A stretch of DNA of 64,000 nucleotides. It comes from Cymbidium sinense. Its lineage: Eukaryota; Streptophyta; Magnoliopsida; Asparagales; Orchidaceae. Positions 52,601 to 64,000 of the stretch are shown here, in pieces. The position numbers and the translations under genes are program-made. A model generated the notes under the pieces. That model was not told the origin of the DNA, searched no databases, and saw only the letters and a list, made by a program, of their open reading frames with translations. The stretch's first letter is position 1, and every line of letters begins with the position of its first letter. The stretch spans positions 21,524,923 to 21,588,922 of the forward strand of contig CM038222.1 in the NCBI GenBank assembly GCA_021442155.1, read 5' to 3'.

Positions 52601-52762
52601 AAAAATAAACCATAAACCCTAAACTAAAACCTGAACCCTAAACCTAAAACCTAAACCTTAAACCCTAAACCCTAAAAACCATAAACCCTAAACCCTAAAC
52701 TCTAAACCCTAAAACCCTTAACCCTAAACCCTAAACCCTAAAACCTAAACCCTAAACCCTAA

Positions 52763-52825
52763 ACCCTAAACCCAAAAAAACCATAAACCCTAAACCCTAA
52801 ACCCAAAAAAACCATAAACCCTAAA
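52763..52825 (+). repeat. Local tandem duplication in a CCCTAAA block
   Basis: The phrase CCCAAAAAAACCATAAA followed by CCCTAAACCCTAAA occurs twice in direct succession. This is a recent local slippage or unequal-exchange event within the array. Confidence 0.8.
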
Positions 52826-55549
52826 CCCTAAAAAGCTAAAAACCTAAACATAAACTAGATAAAACATAAAAATAAAATAAATAAATAAACATAAACTAAA
52901 ACCTAAACCTAAACCTAAACTTAAAAAGAAAATAAAATAAAAAATAAAAACTAAACTAAAATAAAATAAATAAAAACCTAAACTAAACTAAAAAGATAAA
53001 AAACCTAAAATAAAAATAAATTAAAATAAAAACTAAATAAAAACCAAAACCTAAAGATTAAACCTAAAAATAAACCCTAAAATAAATAATAAATAAAACA
53101 TAAACCCTAAACTAAACCTAACCCAAAAATAAAAATAAAATAAACTTAAACCTAAACTAAAATAAACTAAACTAAAATAAATAAAAGCTAAACCTAAACC
53201 TAACATTAAACCTAAACAAAAAATAAAATAAAAAAAAAAAAAAAAAAAAACCTAACCTAAATTAAAAAATAAACCTAAAATAAACTTAAAATAAAACCTA
53301 AAACCTAAACCTAAAAATTAAATAAAACCTAAATCAAAACCTAAAAATAAAATAAACCTAAACCTAAAAAATAAAATAAAAATAAAAGTATGCTAAAAAT
53401 AAACCTAAACCTAAAATAAAAAAAATAAACTAAAATAAAAAACATAAACTAAAATAAATGAACCAAAAATAAATAAATAAAATAAACCTAAATATAAATA
53501 AAAAATAAAATAAACTAAACTAAATAAAAAATCAAATAAATAAACCTAAACATACTAGTTTACTTAATTTAAAAAATAAATAAATAAATAATAATAAAAA
53601 CTAACCCTAAACCCTAAATCCTAAAACTAACCCTAAACCCCCAAACCTTAAACCCTAAACCCTAAAAGCCTAAACTCTAAACCCAAAACCCAAAAACTAA
53701 CCTAAAACCCTAAAAAACCTAAACCCTAAACTAAGTTAAACCATAAACCCTAAACCTAAACCCTAAACCCTAAACCTAAACTTAAACCCTAAACCTAAAA
53801 CCCTAAACCCTAAACCCTATAAACCTAAACCCTAAACCTAAACTAAATAGTAAACCCTAAACCCTAAACCTAAAATAACCCTAAACTTAAACTAAACTAA
53901 AACCCTAAACTAAACCTAAACTTAAACTTTAAACCTAACTATCCTAAAACCCTAAAAAAATCATAAACACTAAAACCATAAACCCTAAATCTTAAACTAT
54001 AAACCTAAATAAACCTAAACCTAAACCCTAAACCATAAAACTCCTAAACTCTAAACTAAACACAAAACCCTAAACTAACCAACTCTAAACTTAACTACTA
54101 AAACCTAAACTAAAAACCTAAACCCAAAAATAAACACTAACCTAAGCTATAAATCATAAACCCTAAAGCCTAAATACTAAACCCTAAACCCTAAACCCTA
54201 AAATTCTAAACCTAAACCCTAAACTAACCATAAATAAAACTACTAAAGTTAAGGCCTAAACCTTAAACTAATAATAAACCTAAACCATAAAAACCCTAAA
54301 CTTTAAACCCTAAACACTAAACCCTGAACTTTAAACTATAAGCGCTAAACCTAAACCCTAAACTAAAAAACCTTAAACCCTAAAACCCTAAAGAGTAAAC
54401 CCCAAACCCTAAACCCTAAATCCTAAAAACCTAAAAACCTAAAGTTAAACTAAATAAAATGTAATAATAAAATAAATCAAAAAACCTAAAGCCTAAATGA
54501 AATAAAAAATAAATAAAATTAAAACCTAAACTTAAAAATAAAATAAAATAAACTAGTAAAAAAAATTAAAATAAAATAAATAAAAACCTATACTAAACTA
54601 AAAACAAAAATGAAGCTAAGAATAAAAAACCTAAATAAAATTAAAACTAAACATAAAATAAAAATTTAATAAAATAAAATAAACCTAAAATAAAATAAGA
54701 ACTAAATAAAAACATAAACCTATAAAATAAACTTAAAAATAACCTAAAAATAAATAAAAAATAAAACCTATACCCTAAATTAAAAAGAAATCCTAAACCT
54801 AAAAATAAACTAAACTAAAATAAATAAAACCTAAACCTAAAATAAACTAAACCTAAACCCTAATCTGATTAAAATAAAATAAACTAAAAGGAAACATAAA
54901 CCTAAAATAAAAAATTAAACCTAAAAATATAAATAAAAATGAAAACCTAAAACCTAAACCTAAGAAAATAAAATAAAAACCTAAACCTGAAATTTAAATT
55001 AAAAAATAAAACCTAAACCTAAAAAATAAAATAAAAAGAAAACCAAACTAAAATAAAAAAACCTAAAATAAAATAAGCCTAAACCTAAACAAAAAAAAAA
55101 CTAAAATAAAAAACCTAAACTAAAATAAATTAACCTAAAATAAATAAACAAAACTAAATAAAAATAAAAAAATAAAATAAACTCAAATAAATAAAAAATA
55201 AACTAATAAACCAACTAGTAAATTTTAAAAAAACCCTAAACCCTAAAACACTAAATCCTAAACCCTAAACCTAAAACTAAAGCTAACCCTAAACCATAAA
55301 CCTAAACCTAAACCTAAACCTAAACCTAAAAAATAAAAAAAAATAAAACCTAAACCTAAAAAAATAAAATAAAAATAAACTAAACTAAAAATAAACCTAA
55401 ACCTAAACTAAACCTAAAAAATAAACTAAAATTAAAAAAAAACCTAAACTAAAAAAATAAATAAACCTAAAATAAAAAAACTAAATTAAATCAAAATCAA
55501 AGATTAAAATAAATAAAAATTAAAAATAAAATAAACTAAAATAAATAAA

Positions 55550-55588
55550 ATATTATGAATTTAATTTCAATTGTTCTCTTAAAAAAAC
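55550..55588 (+). pseudogene. Minimal GRP 3' tail
   Basis: TTATGAATTTAATTTC then TTGTTCTCTTAAAAAAAC resembles the end of the GRP 3' UTR (TTGAATTTG...TTCTCTATTAAAAAA). It is followed by CCCTAAA-type repeats, as at 11,323-11,373. It is only about 35 bases long, so the assignment is likely but not certain. Confidence 0.6.
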
Positions 55589-55859
55589 CATAACCTAAAC
55601 TAAACTAAACTTAACCCTAAACCTAAACCTAACCCTAAACCCTAAACACTAAAACCCAAACCATAAACCCTAAACCTAAACCCTAAACTAACCCTGAACC
55701 CTAAAAACCCTAAACTTTAAACCCTAAGCTAACGCTAAGCCCAAAACCCAAAACCCTATCCCTAAACCCTATAAACCCTAAACCCTAAATCCTAATCAAA
55801 CCAACATCCTCCCTCTCGGCTGCACTCCTCTCTAGTGATTTTGAGTTCCCCTTGGTGGA

Positions 55860-57230
55860 TTGGCACTTGCTCGTCGCTTCTCTGCTTCTCTAAAGACGCT
55901 CCTCAGATGTGACGCCCTGATTAGAGCAATGGGAGGCTCGTCTCTGGACCCCTGCCGACGCTGCCAAGACTGCTTTGCCCCACTCTATAGGTTTTCTCGA
56001 TTCGATTGCACCCGCACGCACCTGATTAAATCATTCAAAGATGCTTTATCTGTAAGATCCCTAGCTCAATGCGCTAATCTCATTTTGACATCTTATGGAT
56101 TGCCAGAATGTTCGATCGATGTTGAGAAACTTGCTAAGCCCTTCGAAGTTAGCTTTGGTGGGTAAATTCTCCTTAGACACGAATTTGATAATATTCACTC
56201 TTTTCTTTCATAGTTTAAAATTATCGTACTTTCACTATCGTGATCGATCCTCGTCACATTCTTATTCAACTCTCAAATGATTTAGATTATTCATGGTTTT
56301 CGCTCGTTCTTATTTTGTGCATAATTGTCATATGCGCTTTGAAATGGTCGCCTCTTGATGTCAAAGAGGAATCTCCATTGTCCCTCTTGGCTTGCTTTTC
56401 CTAACATAATACATTATGTCACTCATCAAGTTTTGTTTGTTAGCCTTTTGGTAGGCCTCCAAATAGACCAAGCAACGCCACTAGATCTAGCCATCCGTCG
56501 CCAGATTCTCGTTGAGATAGACATCACAAAAAAATATCCCAAAGAGGTTTGATCTCAAAAATTTGGATATAGTAAAAAAAAGTCGAATTTCAAAAATTTT
56601 CCTTTTGCACTCACTACAAGATTCACGCACGCACCAGTAATGTTTTGTGCTTCATCCTAATCTCAGAAAAAATTTACCACAGAATAAGAATACCATTAAT
56701 GGAACTGGGAAAACCACTACTCTAGCATATGTGCCTAAAGATACTCAAAAAGAACCTCTCCTCCCTACACCTCCTACTGATCTGTCTAGTGGAAAACACT
56801 CTGACCTTGGTACTAAAATAGCCATTGAGAGGTGTGATGATACCAATGGCAATTTACCTATCCTCACCCCTACTTGTAATAATCTAGTTTCCCATGATAG
56901 CTCTTTGCTTCAATTAAATCATATTGAAAATCTGAATGGTAGCCTTATATTGGACACCCAATTAAACAATTTGAATGGGAATCATATAATGGACCAAAAC
57001 AATGATGACCCTATGGCTTCGTAACATATTGAGAAAGATATTTGTATTATGAATGGTGCAACTTCCCCATCTATTTCCTTCGTGAGTGATAATCAATTTA
57101 ACCTTCTCACACTCTATCCGAGCACAAGAAGGTGAAATCCCCTTCTAAAACATTGATAGATTCTTCTACTATTTCGAACCCAAAATCAATCCCTTTCGAT
57201 GGAGATAATTTGGATTCTGATAGACTTTCA
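55860..57230 (+). pseudogene. L1 ORF1 (nucleic-acid-binding protein), broken
   Basis: The first frame, 55,860-56,165, ends with LTSYGLPECSIDVEKLAKPF. The DUF4283-like region continues in other frames as GKFSLDT...FFHSLKLS (56,160-56,220), SSSHSYSTLK and FARSYFVHNCHMRF (to about 56,345). It ends with PSWLAFPNI and IDQATPLDLAIRRQ (56,355-56,552). A zinc-knuckle remnant follows at about 56,607-56,653 (CTHYKIH...C), where Tyr stands in place of the second Cys. Then comes a Ser/Thr/Asn-rich C-terminal part with an open frame at 56,647-57,024. The family role is RNA binding in the LINE ribonucleoprotein. Several frame shifts inactivate it. Confidence 0.8.
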
Positions 57231-57378
57231 AATTGTTAAAACAAAAAAAAACCCTACAAAGCAAAATTTTCTAATAATAACTTCACTAAACACTCGCTCT
57301 TCTTCCACCCCACACAAGTAATGTGTCATCATTTCTCTCTCTTTCCTTTCTTTTTTCTTTTTTTTCCTTTATCCCCTT

Positions 57379-58020
57379 ATGATTAATTTTCTTATTTGGA
57401 ATATCCGGGTTGTGGGTCTCTTCCCCCCGCAATCGTGTAGAGTCTTTGTCGTTCATAATATCAAGTTACTTGTTCTTATTGAACCTTTCATTAATTCTTC
57501 TAAGATTGCTTTTGTCGCTAGATCCCTTGGTTTTCATAATTTCTTCTTCAATCTTAATAATAAAATTTGGTGCTTTTGGCACAACTCCATCACCATTTCC
57601 ATCATTGATGATCTTGACCAATTGGTTAATGTCAAAATCTTTTAGGTGACTTATCAACTTTTGGCTCTTTTATCTATGCTTCTTGTAATAGAGTGGTAGG
57701 AACATCCTTTGAATCACGACCTTCGCTTCTGCTAACCTTCCCTGGTTGTTGAGGTGATTTCAATACTATCATATTAGTTCTGAAAGAAGGGGAGGATGTT
57801 CTCCTAACCTTCATTCCATGGAGGACTTCTCAAATATGATCCTTGATTGCAATCCGATCGACATTGGTTTCACTGGTCTAACTTCACGTGGCACAACTCT
57901 AGACTTTGGCGCGCCTCTTGATAGGACCCTCTTTAATTCTCTTATCAATCGCTGGCCTACTACCATTGTTGAGCATTTGAGTAGAACTTTGTCTGACCAT
58001 GCTCCTCTTTGATTTCCTTC
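57379..58020 (+). pseudogene. L1 ORF2 endonuclease domain, broken
   Basis: The first frame (57,379-57,645) starts NFLIWNIR, the usual start of the apurinic-type endonuclease with its Asn. It continues IEPFINSSKIAFVARSLGFH, with the catalytic Glu in IEPF, and ends at a stop after VNVKIF. The third part is at 57,818-58,012 (MEDFSNMILDCNPIDIGFTG, then LSRTLSDHAPL), with the terminal SDH motif present. The middle, with the GDFN-like motif, is scrambled at about 57,745-57,790. Confidence 0.85.
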
Positions 58021-58129
58021 AAAAATCCCTAACCCCTCTCCCTCTCTCTTTCATTTCAAAATATGTGGACCCAACATAGTGACTTCACCAATGTCGCCTC
58101 AATTGATGGTATTTTCCCGATAATTTAAA

Positions 58130-59520
58130 GGTATGACTCATCTTTGGCTTAAGCTCAAAAGACTTAAACAAAATCTCAATTGGTGGAACAAACACATTTT
58201 AAAACCTTTTCACAAATCTTAAAGCTATGGAACAAGAGGTTTGTTCTCTTGAAGAGGTCCCTCAACTGATCCCAAGAACTTGAGGAGTTGAACATTGCCA
58301 AGAATAACTTGGTTAATTATCAAAACATGGAAGAAACCTATTGGCATCAAAAAGCCGCAAGCAAACATATTGTTGATGGTGACAGAAACACCAGGTATTT
58401 TCATGCCATTTGTAATAAACGGAAAGCCTTAAACTCGATTAAGAAAATTAAGAACTCTAATGGTGAATGGATAACCGATAATAATGATATTAAGGATTCT
58501 GTCATACATCATTTCCAAACTTTATTAAATTCTAATCAATTGCTGGGCACTTTATCAAACACTCATCTTATCCCTTCTATGAATAATAGTGAGGATAATC
58601 ATTTACTCACTATGTGCCCTTCTGAAGAGGAGATTAGTAATACTCTTAAGAACATGAACACTGACTCTGGCCCCGACGGCTATATGACCCACTTCTTTCA
58701 AAGATTGTTGGCCTTTATTAAAACCATTTAGTTGATGTTTATTGATTTCTTTGATGGCAATCCTATTCCCAAATACTTTTCAAGCACTTCTATTGTCCTT
58801 ATTTCCAAAACTAACAACTAATCTTGGGGTGATTTTAGACCGATTAGTCTTTGCACCTTTTTCAAAACTCATTGCTAAATTAATAAATAATAGACTTAGC
58901 CCTTTGCTTCCTAAAATCATCTCCCCAAATCAAACCGGTTTTGTTAAACACGAGCAATATCGATAATATTCTTCTTGCTCAAGAGTTCATGACATTGATG
59001 TCCCTTCTAGAGGAGGCAACATCTTATTCAAACCGGACATCGCTAAAGCTCTTAATCTCTCATGGGATTTTCTTTCAAATCCAATTTGTTTGGTTTTTCC
59101 GATAGTTTTATCCGGATTATAAAAAGGTGTATCATGAATGTTTGGTTTTCATTTATCTTGAATTGTGAGTCCATAGGTTTCTTTCCTTCTAGCCATGGTT
59201 TGAGGCAAGGTGACCCACTATCACCTTCTTTTTATCATCGCTATTGAATACCCAAGGAGCCTTAACGATCTTTTCTCTAATAATCCTAATATGTCTTTTA
59301 AAACTCATGGAGGTTTCCCTATTTCTCATCTTAGCTTTGTAGATGATTTCATTATCTTCTGCAACGGCACCCATCAACATGTTAAAACCATTAAGAACCT
59401 CCTAAATGATTTTGGTAAAGTTAGTGGTCTTTTTCTTAATGAAGGAAAATGCAATTTTATTCCTTCAACTAAGATTCCTCTAATAGACTTAACCAAATAT
59501 CCGTAATTACTAATTTTAAG
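58130..59520 (+). pseudogene. L1 ORF2 reverse transcriptase, broken
   Basis: A 147-codon frame at 58,288-58,731 holds ETYWHQKAASKHIVDGDRNT, RYFHAICNKRKA, and near its end TDSGPDGY. Frame 58,742-58,966 continues with FSKLIAKLINNRLSPLLPKI and ISPNQTGFV. A shifted stretch at 58,985-59,060 keeps PSRGGN. Frame 59,062-59,247 gives FGFSDSFIRIIKRCI and GLRQGDPLSP. Frame 59,210-59,506 gives SHLSFVDDFIIFCNGTHQHV and LNDFGKVSGLFLNEGKCNF. The two catalytic Asp are present as FVDD, where plant L1 usually has FADD. At least five frame shifts or stops separate these parts. Confidence 0.9.
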
Positions 59521-60530
59521 CAAAATCAACTCCTCTCTTAATTACCTTGGCTCTTTTAAAGGCCAAAAAAGATCACACCTTTTGATGATCTAATTCAAAA
59601 TTTCAAACAAAATTTGGTTTGGGAAATTTACTCTCTCTTGGTAGTTTACCTTGATCAAGAGCACCCTAAATTCCATGCCTATATACCTTCTTCAAACCAT
59701 TGTGCCTACCAACTCTACCATCAATAGAATTGAGCGCCTCTAAACAAATTCTTCTGGGAACCAATACCTCCTCTAAAAGAATGCACCGGTCATCTTGGTC
59801 TAAAAGTTGTGGTACTCTGAAGAGGGAGGTGGGATGTAAATCCATCAAAGAAGTTATCAATGCCTTCTCCTACAAACTTTGGTGGAATTTTAGGAGCAAA
59901 ATAGTCTTTGGGCTAATTTCATGACTTCTAAATATTGCTAAAACATCCTCTCATTTGTCCCTTTAAAGGGTGATTCTCCTATGTGGAGAAGACTTTATTC
60001 TATCAAATGGGATGCAATCCTTAATTTTTGGGGCATAAACTCGCAATTCCTTCTTTTGGCAAGACAACTGAGTGGTTGTGGATCCATTGATGACTTACTC
60101 TACACTCACTCCACTTCCTATTAGAGTTAATTCATTCTCGCATAACCACAAGTGGAACACTAAGATTACTGATTCTATTCCTTCCACTTTCTTAAATATG
60201 ATTACTAATATTCCTATCACTCCTAACAATCATGATTAGATTATCTTTAAGCTATCTCATAATGGGATTTCAACCTTAAAAATGTGTGGCTTTACACTAA
60301 AGACACTGTGATTCTTCTATTGTGTTCTCCAAAATTTGGAATAACAATATCCCCTCTTCTTACTGCTCTAACTTGGCATCCTAAAAAACTTTATTCTGTT
60401 GACTCATTATTGTGTGGGGTAAAGGGTTTTATTTACCCTCTAAATGTCAATGTTGTTCCCATATTGAGAATGTTAACCATGTTTTGTTAATGGGGCTATT
60501 GCCTCTAAAATTTGGATTTGGTATGACGAT
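59521..60530 (+). pseudogene. L1 ORF2 thumb and zf-RVT-like region, broken
   Basis: Short pieces in three frames match the section between RT and RNase H: NYLGS-like words near 59,540, WGIN near 60,030, KLSHNG at about 60,250, and SLLCGVKGFIYPLN then ASKIWIWYDDLFN (60,395-60,540). The pattern resembles the zf-RVT region of plant LINEs. Cysteines are partly displaced by frame shifts. No single frame is longer than about 70 codons. Confidence 0.7.
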
Positions 60531-60839
60531 CTATTCAACACTCCAATTATTCTTTTACTTTATATCAACTTCTTGAAGTTTACTTTGACAATGCAATTAA
60601 AGGTCATATTAAAATCATAATTGCCATTACTCTTATTTGTCTATATGGATGGACCAAATGAAGCTAAACATCGTGGGATTCTGTATGAATCACATGAGGA
60701 TTATTGCTAGAACTAAAACAAAATTTGTGACTTGTTTAAAGCCAATTTAATTCATCACAAACATTTTAAAGGTCGTAAATCAGAGCCAATAAACCGCCCC
60801 CTCATCCTTCTAGACCGCCTTACTATCGAAATGATAGAA

Positions 60840-61200
60840 TGGTTTTTTGGAAAACCTCTTGATCATATTATTAAAATTAATACCGATGGCTCTCTCTCAT
60901 AATGGCTCTAGTTGTGGAGGCATTTTCGTGGATTCTGGGTATAGTCCTATGTGCATTTGCTTATCCCCTTATTTCCAAAGATCGCTCTTATATCGAGCTT
61001 ATGGCGTCACAAAGCTCTAGAAATTTGTCTTCAAAATGGTCGCTCAATATTTGGATAGAGGTGGATGCTCTTCTACCGATTGACCTTTTGACTTCTACCA
61101 ATATGAGCAACGCTTGTTTGTACTACCTCCTCAAGCAAACTAGGGCTCTTCTCTCTCAACCTAATTCTACCATCACTCATGTTCATGGAAGGTAACGCCG
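60840..61200 (+). pseudogene. L1 ORF2 C-terminal RNase H, broken
   Basis: The start reads IKINTDGSLS followed by a stop at 60,900 (first Asp in NTDGS). The continuation reads GSSCGGIF in one frame, then AYPLISKDRSYIELM (Glu) in the frame 60,902-61,195. That frame also holds NIWIEVDALLPIDLLTSTNM (second Asp in VDAL) and ITHVHG. The order matches the RNase H that many plant L1 elements carry at the end of ORF2. A stop and frame shifts interrupt it. Confidence 0.85.
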
Positions 61201-61339
61201 GTCGATTACCTTGCAAATCAAAAGTAGATTAGACAAGATCATCTTCTTTGATCAATTTACATTACCCAAATACTTGGGTCCGTAACTTGGACAATTCGGC
61301 TTCCTTACCTCAATCTAATTCTCCTCTTCCCTCCCTTTT

Positions 61340-64000
61340 CTAGTTTTCTGCTTCCTTGTGTTCTTTATGGATACCCTCATAGATATCATTGTGCCTTGTG
61401 CTCTTGCCATGACTTGTATTTACCATTCTCCTTTAGTTGGAAGATTTCTATTTTGGCATTTTCAATATTATGGGGCGATGTTGAACTATATGCACATCAA
61501 TCTCTTGAATTGGAACCCGCTTGAGCCTTGTGTTACCTGCTATGGTTTTATAACCTAATCCCACTTGGGACTTTAATTTCATTGATACAATTATTTCTAA
61601 ACCCGAGAGAATTAACCATTGCGGAGGAAGTTATCTGCTTTGATAGGCTTAGATTTTAGTACTAACTTCTTTAACCGCTTTTTTCTCGACAATATGGTTT
61701 GGAGCATTGCTACTACCTATGTTGCTTCTAGGCAATGGATTAGTGTGCATTATGTCGGTTGCGCTTTTATTTTGATGATTATAGTATTTCTTTGGTCGAT
61801 GCTTACATTCCTTGGGACTCTTTCCTCCTTAAAGGCCTAATTCATAAAGGTTTCAACACTTATGCGAAAGGATTTTGGTTTTGGCTTTAGACTTTCTACT
61901 GTACCCTTGCTTATATAATGCCTAACCTCAAAGATGCTTTCCCGCAAGGGAAGAAATTGTAATACCCTGTCTTTTTAATGGTTATTTTGGTCTGAAATCC
62001 TTGTACTAGAATGGATTGGGTTTAATTATTTTTTGGGTTTTGGAGGTTTCGCCATGGTTGTTTGGTTTGTTTGTTGATTTGGTTTTTCATCCATTTGTTC
62101 GCCGCCAGATTTTTTCTGCCGGCTTCTCCCGCTTTTCTCCGTTATTTTTTTGCCATCTTGCAAGCATCGCCTTAGCAAGTTCTGTTTTGGACCTTTATTG
62201 TCTTAAAATTCGCTTGGTAATGATGTCTCTACTTGAATCATCCTCTTATTTTATATTCTTGTGGCTTACAATGTTGCATTAGTTGCTCATGGGAGTGACT
62301 TTCTGATTATTGACATTGTCACCCGCTCATTTCGGTGGTCTGAATCATATTTACCATTGTTTATATTATAATCGCATCTATTGGGTTTGTGCTATTACCT
62401 TCTTGAATTGGAGTGTCATTTTTGTTTGAGAGGTACTATAGTCTGATGTTGCCTGCTGTCGCTTTTAAGATTTTGATGTTTATGGATTTGGTTTATCGAC
62501 ATTTTCTGCCCGACTTAACTGCTATAGTATCCCTTTAGTGGTAGTACAGTGTGATCAATGCCTAATCAAGCTCTACTTGATCTTAACCTATGGTTTGTAT
62601 ACTCAATGATTATTATTATGGCAAGCCTGTGGGGTATTTCTCTATTGTGGGATGAATTGGGATATTGTTGGTATGAATGTTCCTTATGTGGTAGCTTTTC
62701 TAATTTTCACCGATCGATTTGTTTCCCAGTGCCGACATTATCTTTTATCTCTTAATCGCCGCGCATTTAATCGCTATAATTTCTATGGTAATTTGGGATT
62801 TTATTGATTTACCTTTCACCGCTAGTTAATCCGATTGCATGAGTTGCTTTGTTTGGCTTGGTTCCGCCAGATGCTTCACTTCAATTGTTATGGTCCCCAT
62901 GCCTGATCCTATTAATGGGATTCTCAATGTTGGCTCCATCACATTTGCTACGATTCTCTTGATATGGTATATCGACAGTGTGTTTGTAATCCACTCAATC
63001 AAACCTTTTACAATTGGATGCTATCTGTCAAACTTGTAGCTATTGTTTTGATTATACCGATGAGTGGCATCATGGCAAGTTAACTGGTTTTGCTATTTTG
63101 GTTGGCTCTTGTCTTGAGATTTACCTTTTGTTTTACCTTGTCACCTCGCTTGGCTCTTTCTTTGTTGTAGATTTTCGTGGTCTCATGCCTCAAAGTCGCT
63201 CTACATTGCCTCGATGGTGAGGGTTTTGTGATTGCCCGATTTGCTACTCAGATAACTATTTTATGCTTTATTTATTTGTTTATCTATTATTGCCATGTCT
63301 ACTGATGAGTTTTATGGCCAATTTGCTATATCTTCCTATCTTGATGTTGCCATCTTAACTGTTATTTTTGGATTTTAATGTTGAGACTCATTTCAATTCA
63401 CTTGTTGTTTTTCTTTATTATGGTGCCAATGTTGTATTAGTTGTTTGGTCGTTGGTTGATTTCGATTGCATGCAATTTATCTCCTATTTTTCCAATCGCT
63501 TCACCGCTACCTCATTTTGACCGGTTGGTGCCTTATGAGCGCTTTATTCAAAAGAATGAATTTTTATGGCCGCTTAATCCCTTCCTATCTTGGATGTTGT
63601 TGCCTTTGCTATCTTGTTCTGATTGATTGTTGATCCGATTATCCAATGGAGGCTGAATTCTCGCTATTGAGTTGTGCTCTAACTATTTTTTCCGGGTGCT
63701 TATTTTGGTTGCGCTCATTCTTGTGTTGAGCTATGCTTTTCCTTTACTATTGCTTTCTCCAGACATTAATAAGGGATTGTTTCTGGTTTTTCTGACAAAG
63801 ATTCATTTACATATCATGTGATTGGGATGGTGTTAATTATAGCTCATTGACTTATTTAAGTGTCTCCTGTAATTTTCTTATGGAGGGATTATATGTGAAC
63901 TAATTTCTTTCAATATGGCTATTCATGAGATTCGCTAAGATGGCTCACTCACTTATGTTTATGTATTCTCATGTCAAGATGGCTATATTGATGATATTTT
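61340..64000 (+). other. L1 3' non-coding region, T-rich (runs off window)
   Basis: No protein family is recognisable after RNase H, though T-rich frames of 60-90 codons occur on the plus strand. The part at 63,255-63,450 aligns in order with 25,013-25,230 (TATTTTATGCT, TTGCCATGTCTAC, GAGTTTTATGGCCAA, GGTGCCAATGTTG). The part at 63,600-63,690 aligns with 25,370-25,440 (TGATC.GATTATCCAAT, GAGTTGTGCTC). It is therefore the same LINE family's 3' region, unusually long at over 2.6 kb. The expected 3' end with AATAAA lies beyond the window. Confidence 0.65.

Larger units (their letters stand above)
45796..55796 (+). repeat. Telomere-derived higher-order array, right segment
   Basis: Hinges lie at about 46,345, 47,530, 48,485, 49,746, 50,775, 51,852, 53,555 and 55,213. 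After subtracting GRP inserts, most spacings are 0.86-1.26 kb. The last interval is longer because of an expanded CCCTAAA block at 53,600-54,430. The post-block phrase CTAAAAACCTAAACC with TAAATAAAACCTAAAAATAAA recurs at about 46,742, 51,140, 52,832 and 54,424. Runs of seven perfect heptamers occur at 47,601-47,649 and 48,526-48,574. The frame 46,918-47,169 is a low-complexity shadow. An L1 LINE abuts the right edge. Confidence 0.9.
55797..64000 (+). mobile_element. L1-type LINE, long but frame-broken, 3' end outside window
   Basis: A plant L1 in plus orientation starts right after the array (CCTAATCAAACCAACATCC). The order is 5' UTR (55,797-55,859), ORF1 with DUF4283-like and zinc-knuckle remnants, ORF2 with endonuclease, reverse transcriptase, zf-RVT-like region and RNase H, then a T-rich 3' region of at least 2.6 kb that resembles the truncated copy at 25,013-27,201. 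Many stops and frame shifts make it inactive. The domain complement and the 5' start are those of an initially near-full-length insertion. Confidence 0.88.

Overview
The window is plant nuclear repeat DNA, most likely subtelomeric or interstitial-telomeric heterochromatin of a seed plant. The evidence is the plant telomere heptamer CCCTAAA in thousands of intact and decayed copies, fragments of a plant glycine-rich RNA-binding protein (GRP) gene, plant-type LINEs (L1 with a C-terminal RNase H, and RTE), and a Ty3/Gypsy element with plant-type domain order. The species cannot be told from the sequence. I see no intact protein-coding gene, tRNA, rRNA or CRISPR. Almost every open frame is either a piece of a dead transposon or a chance reading of low-complexity DNA.

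Layout. 1-4,692: copy A of a >=4.7 kb AT-rich repeat element. 4,692-17,534: telomere-derived array, with a divergent ACTAATAA-type block from 15,830. 17,535-17,720: short unique stretch, then a 100-N assembly gap. 17,821-25,012: array, interrupted by an RTE LINE fragment with a perfect 11-bp target duplication. 25,013-27,335: 3' part of a LINE ending in a long (AT)n run. 27,336-27,475: array remnant. 27,476-31,320: non-coding tandem repeats of two kinds. 31,320-38,465: two decayed, tandemly arranged Gypsy pol segments on the minus strand, separated by an inverted piece of array plus GRP. 38,466-45,474: CA-rich repeat DNA followed by copy B of the 4.7 kb element. 45,475-45,795: Gypsy protease fragment. 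45,796-55,796: array. 55,797-64,000: a long, frame-broken L1 LINE running off the window.

The most interesting feature is the organisation of the array. It is not a simple run of CCCTAAA. It is a higher-order repeat of about 1.0-1.25 kb: a short T-containing hinge (core GTTTACTTAATTTTAAAAA), a CCCTAAA-rich block, then an A-rich block of CCTAAA/AAATAAA words. Every few units, about 3-4 kb apart, the CCCTAAA block carries the same truncated gene piece: the terminal exon and 3' UTR of a GRP gene, always in the same orientation and at the same place in the unit. In the left array the CCCTAAA blocks also largely alternate between a plain form and a C-rich, CTGACC-containing form. The array and the GRP piece therefore seem to have been amplified together as a composite satellite, later invaded by LINEs and LTR elements. 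Part of the apparent decay could be sequencing or consensus error in telomeric repeats, and raw reads should settle that.
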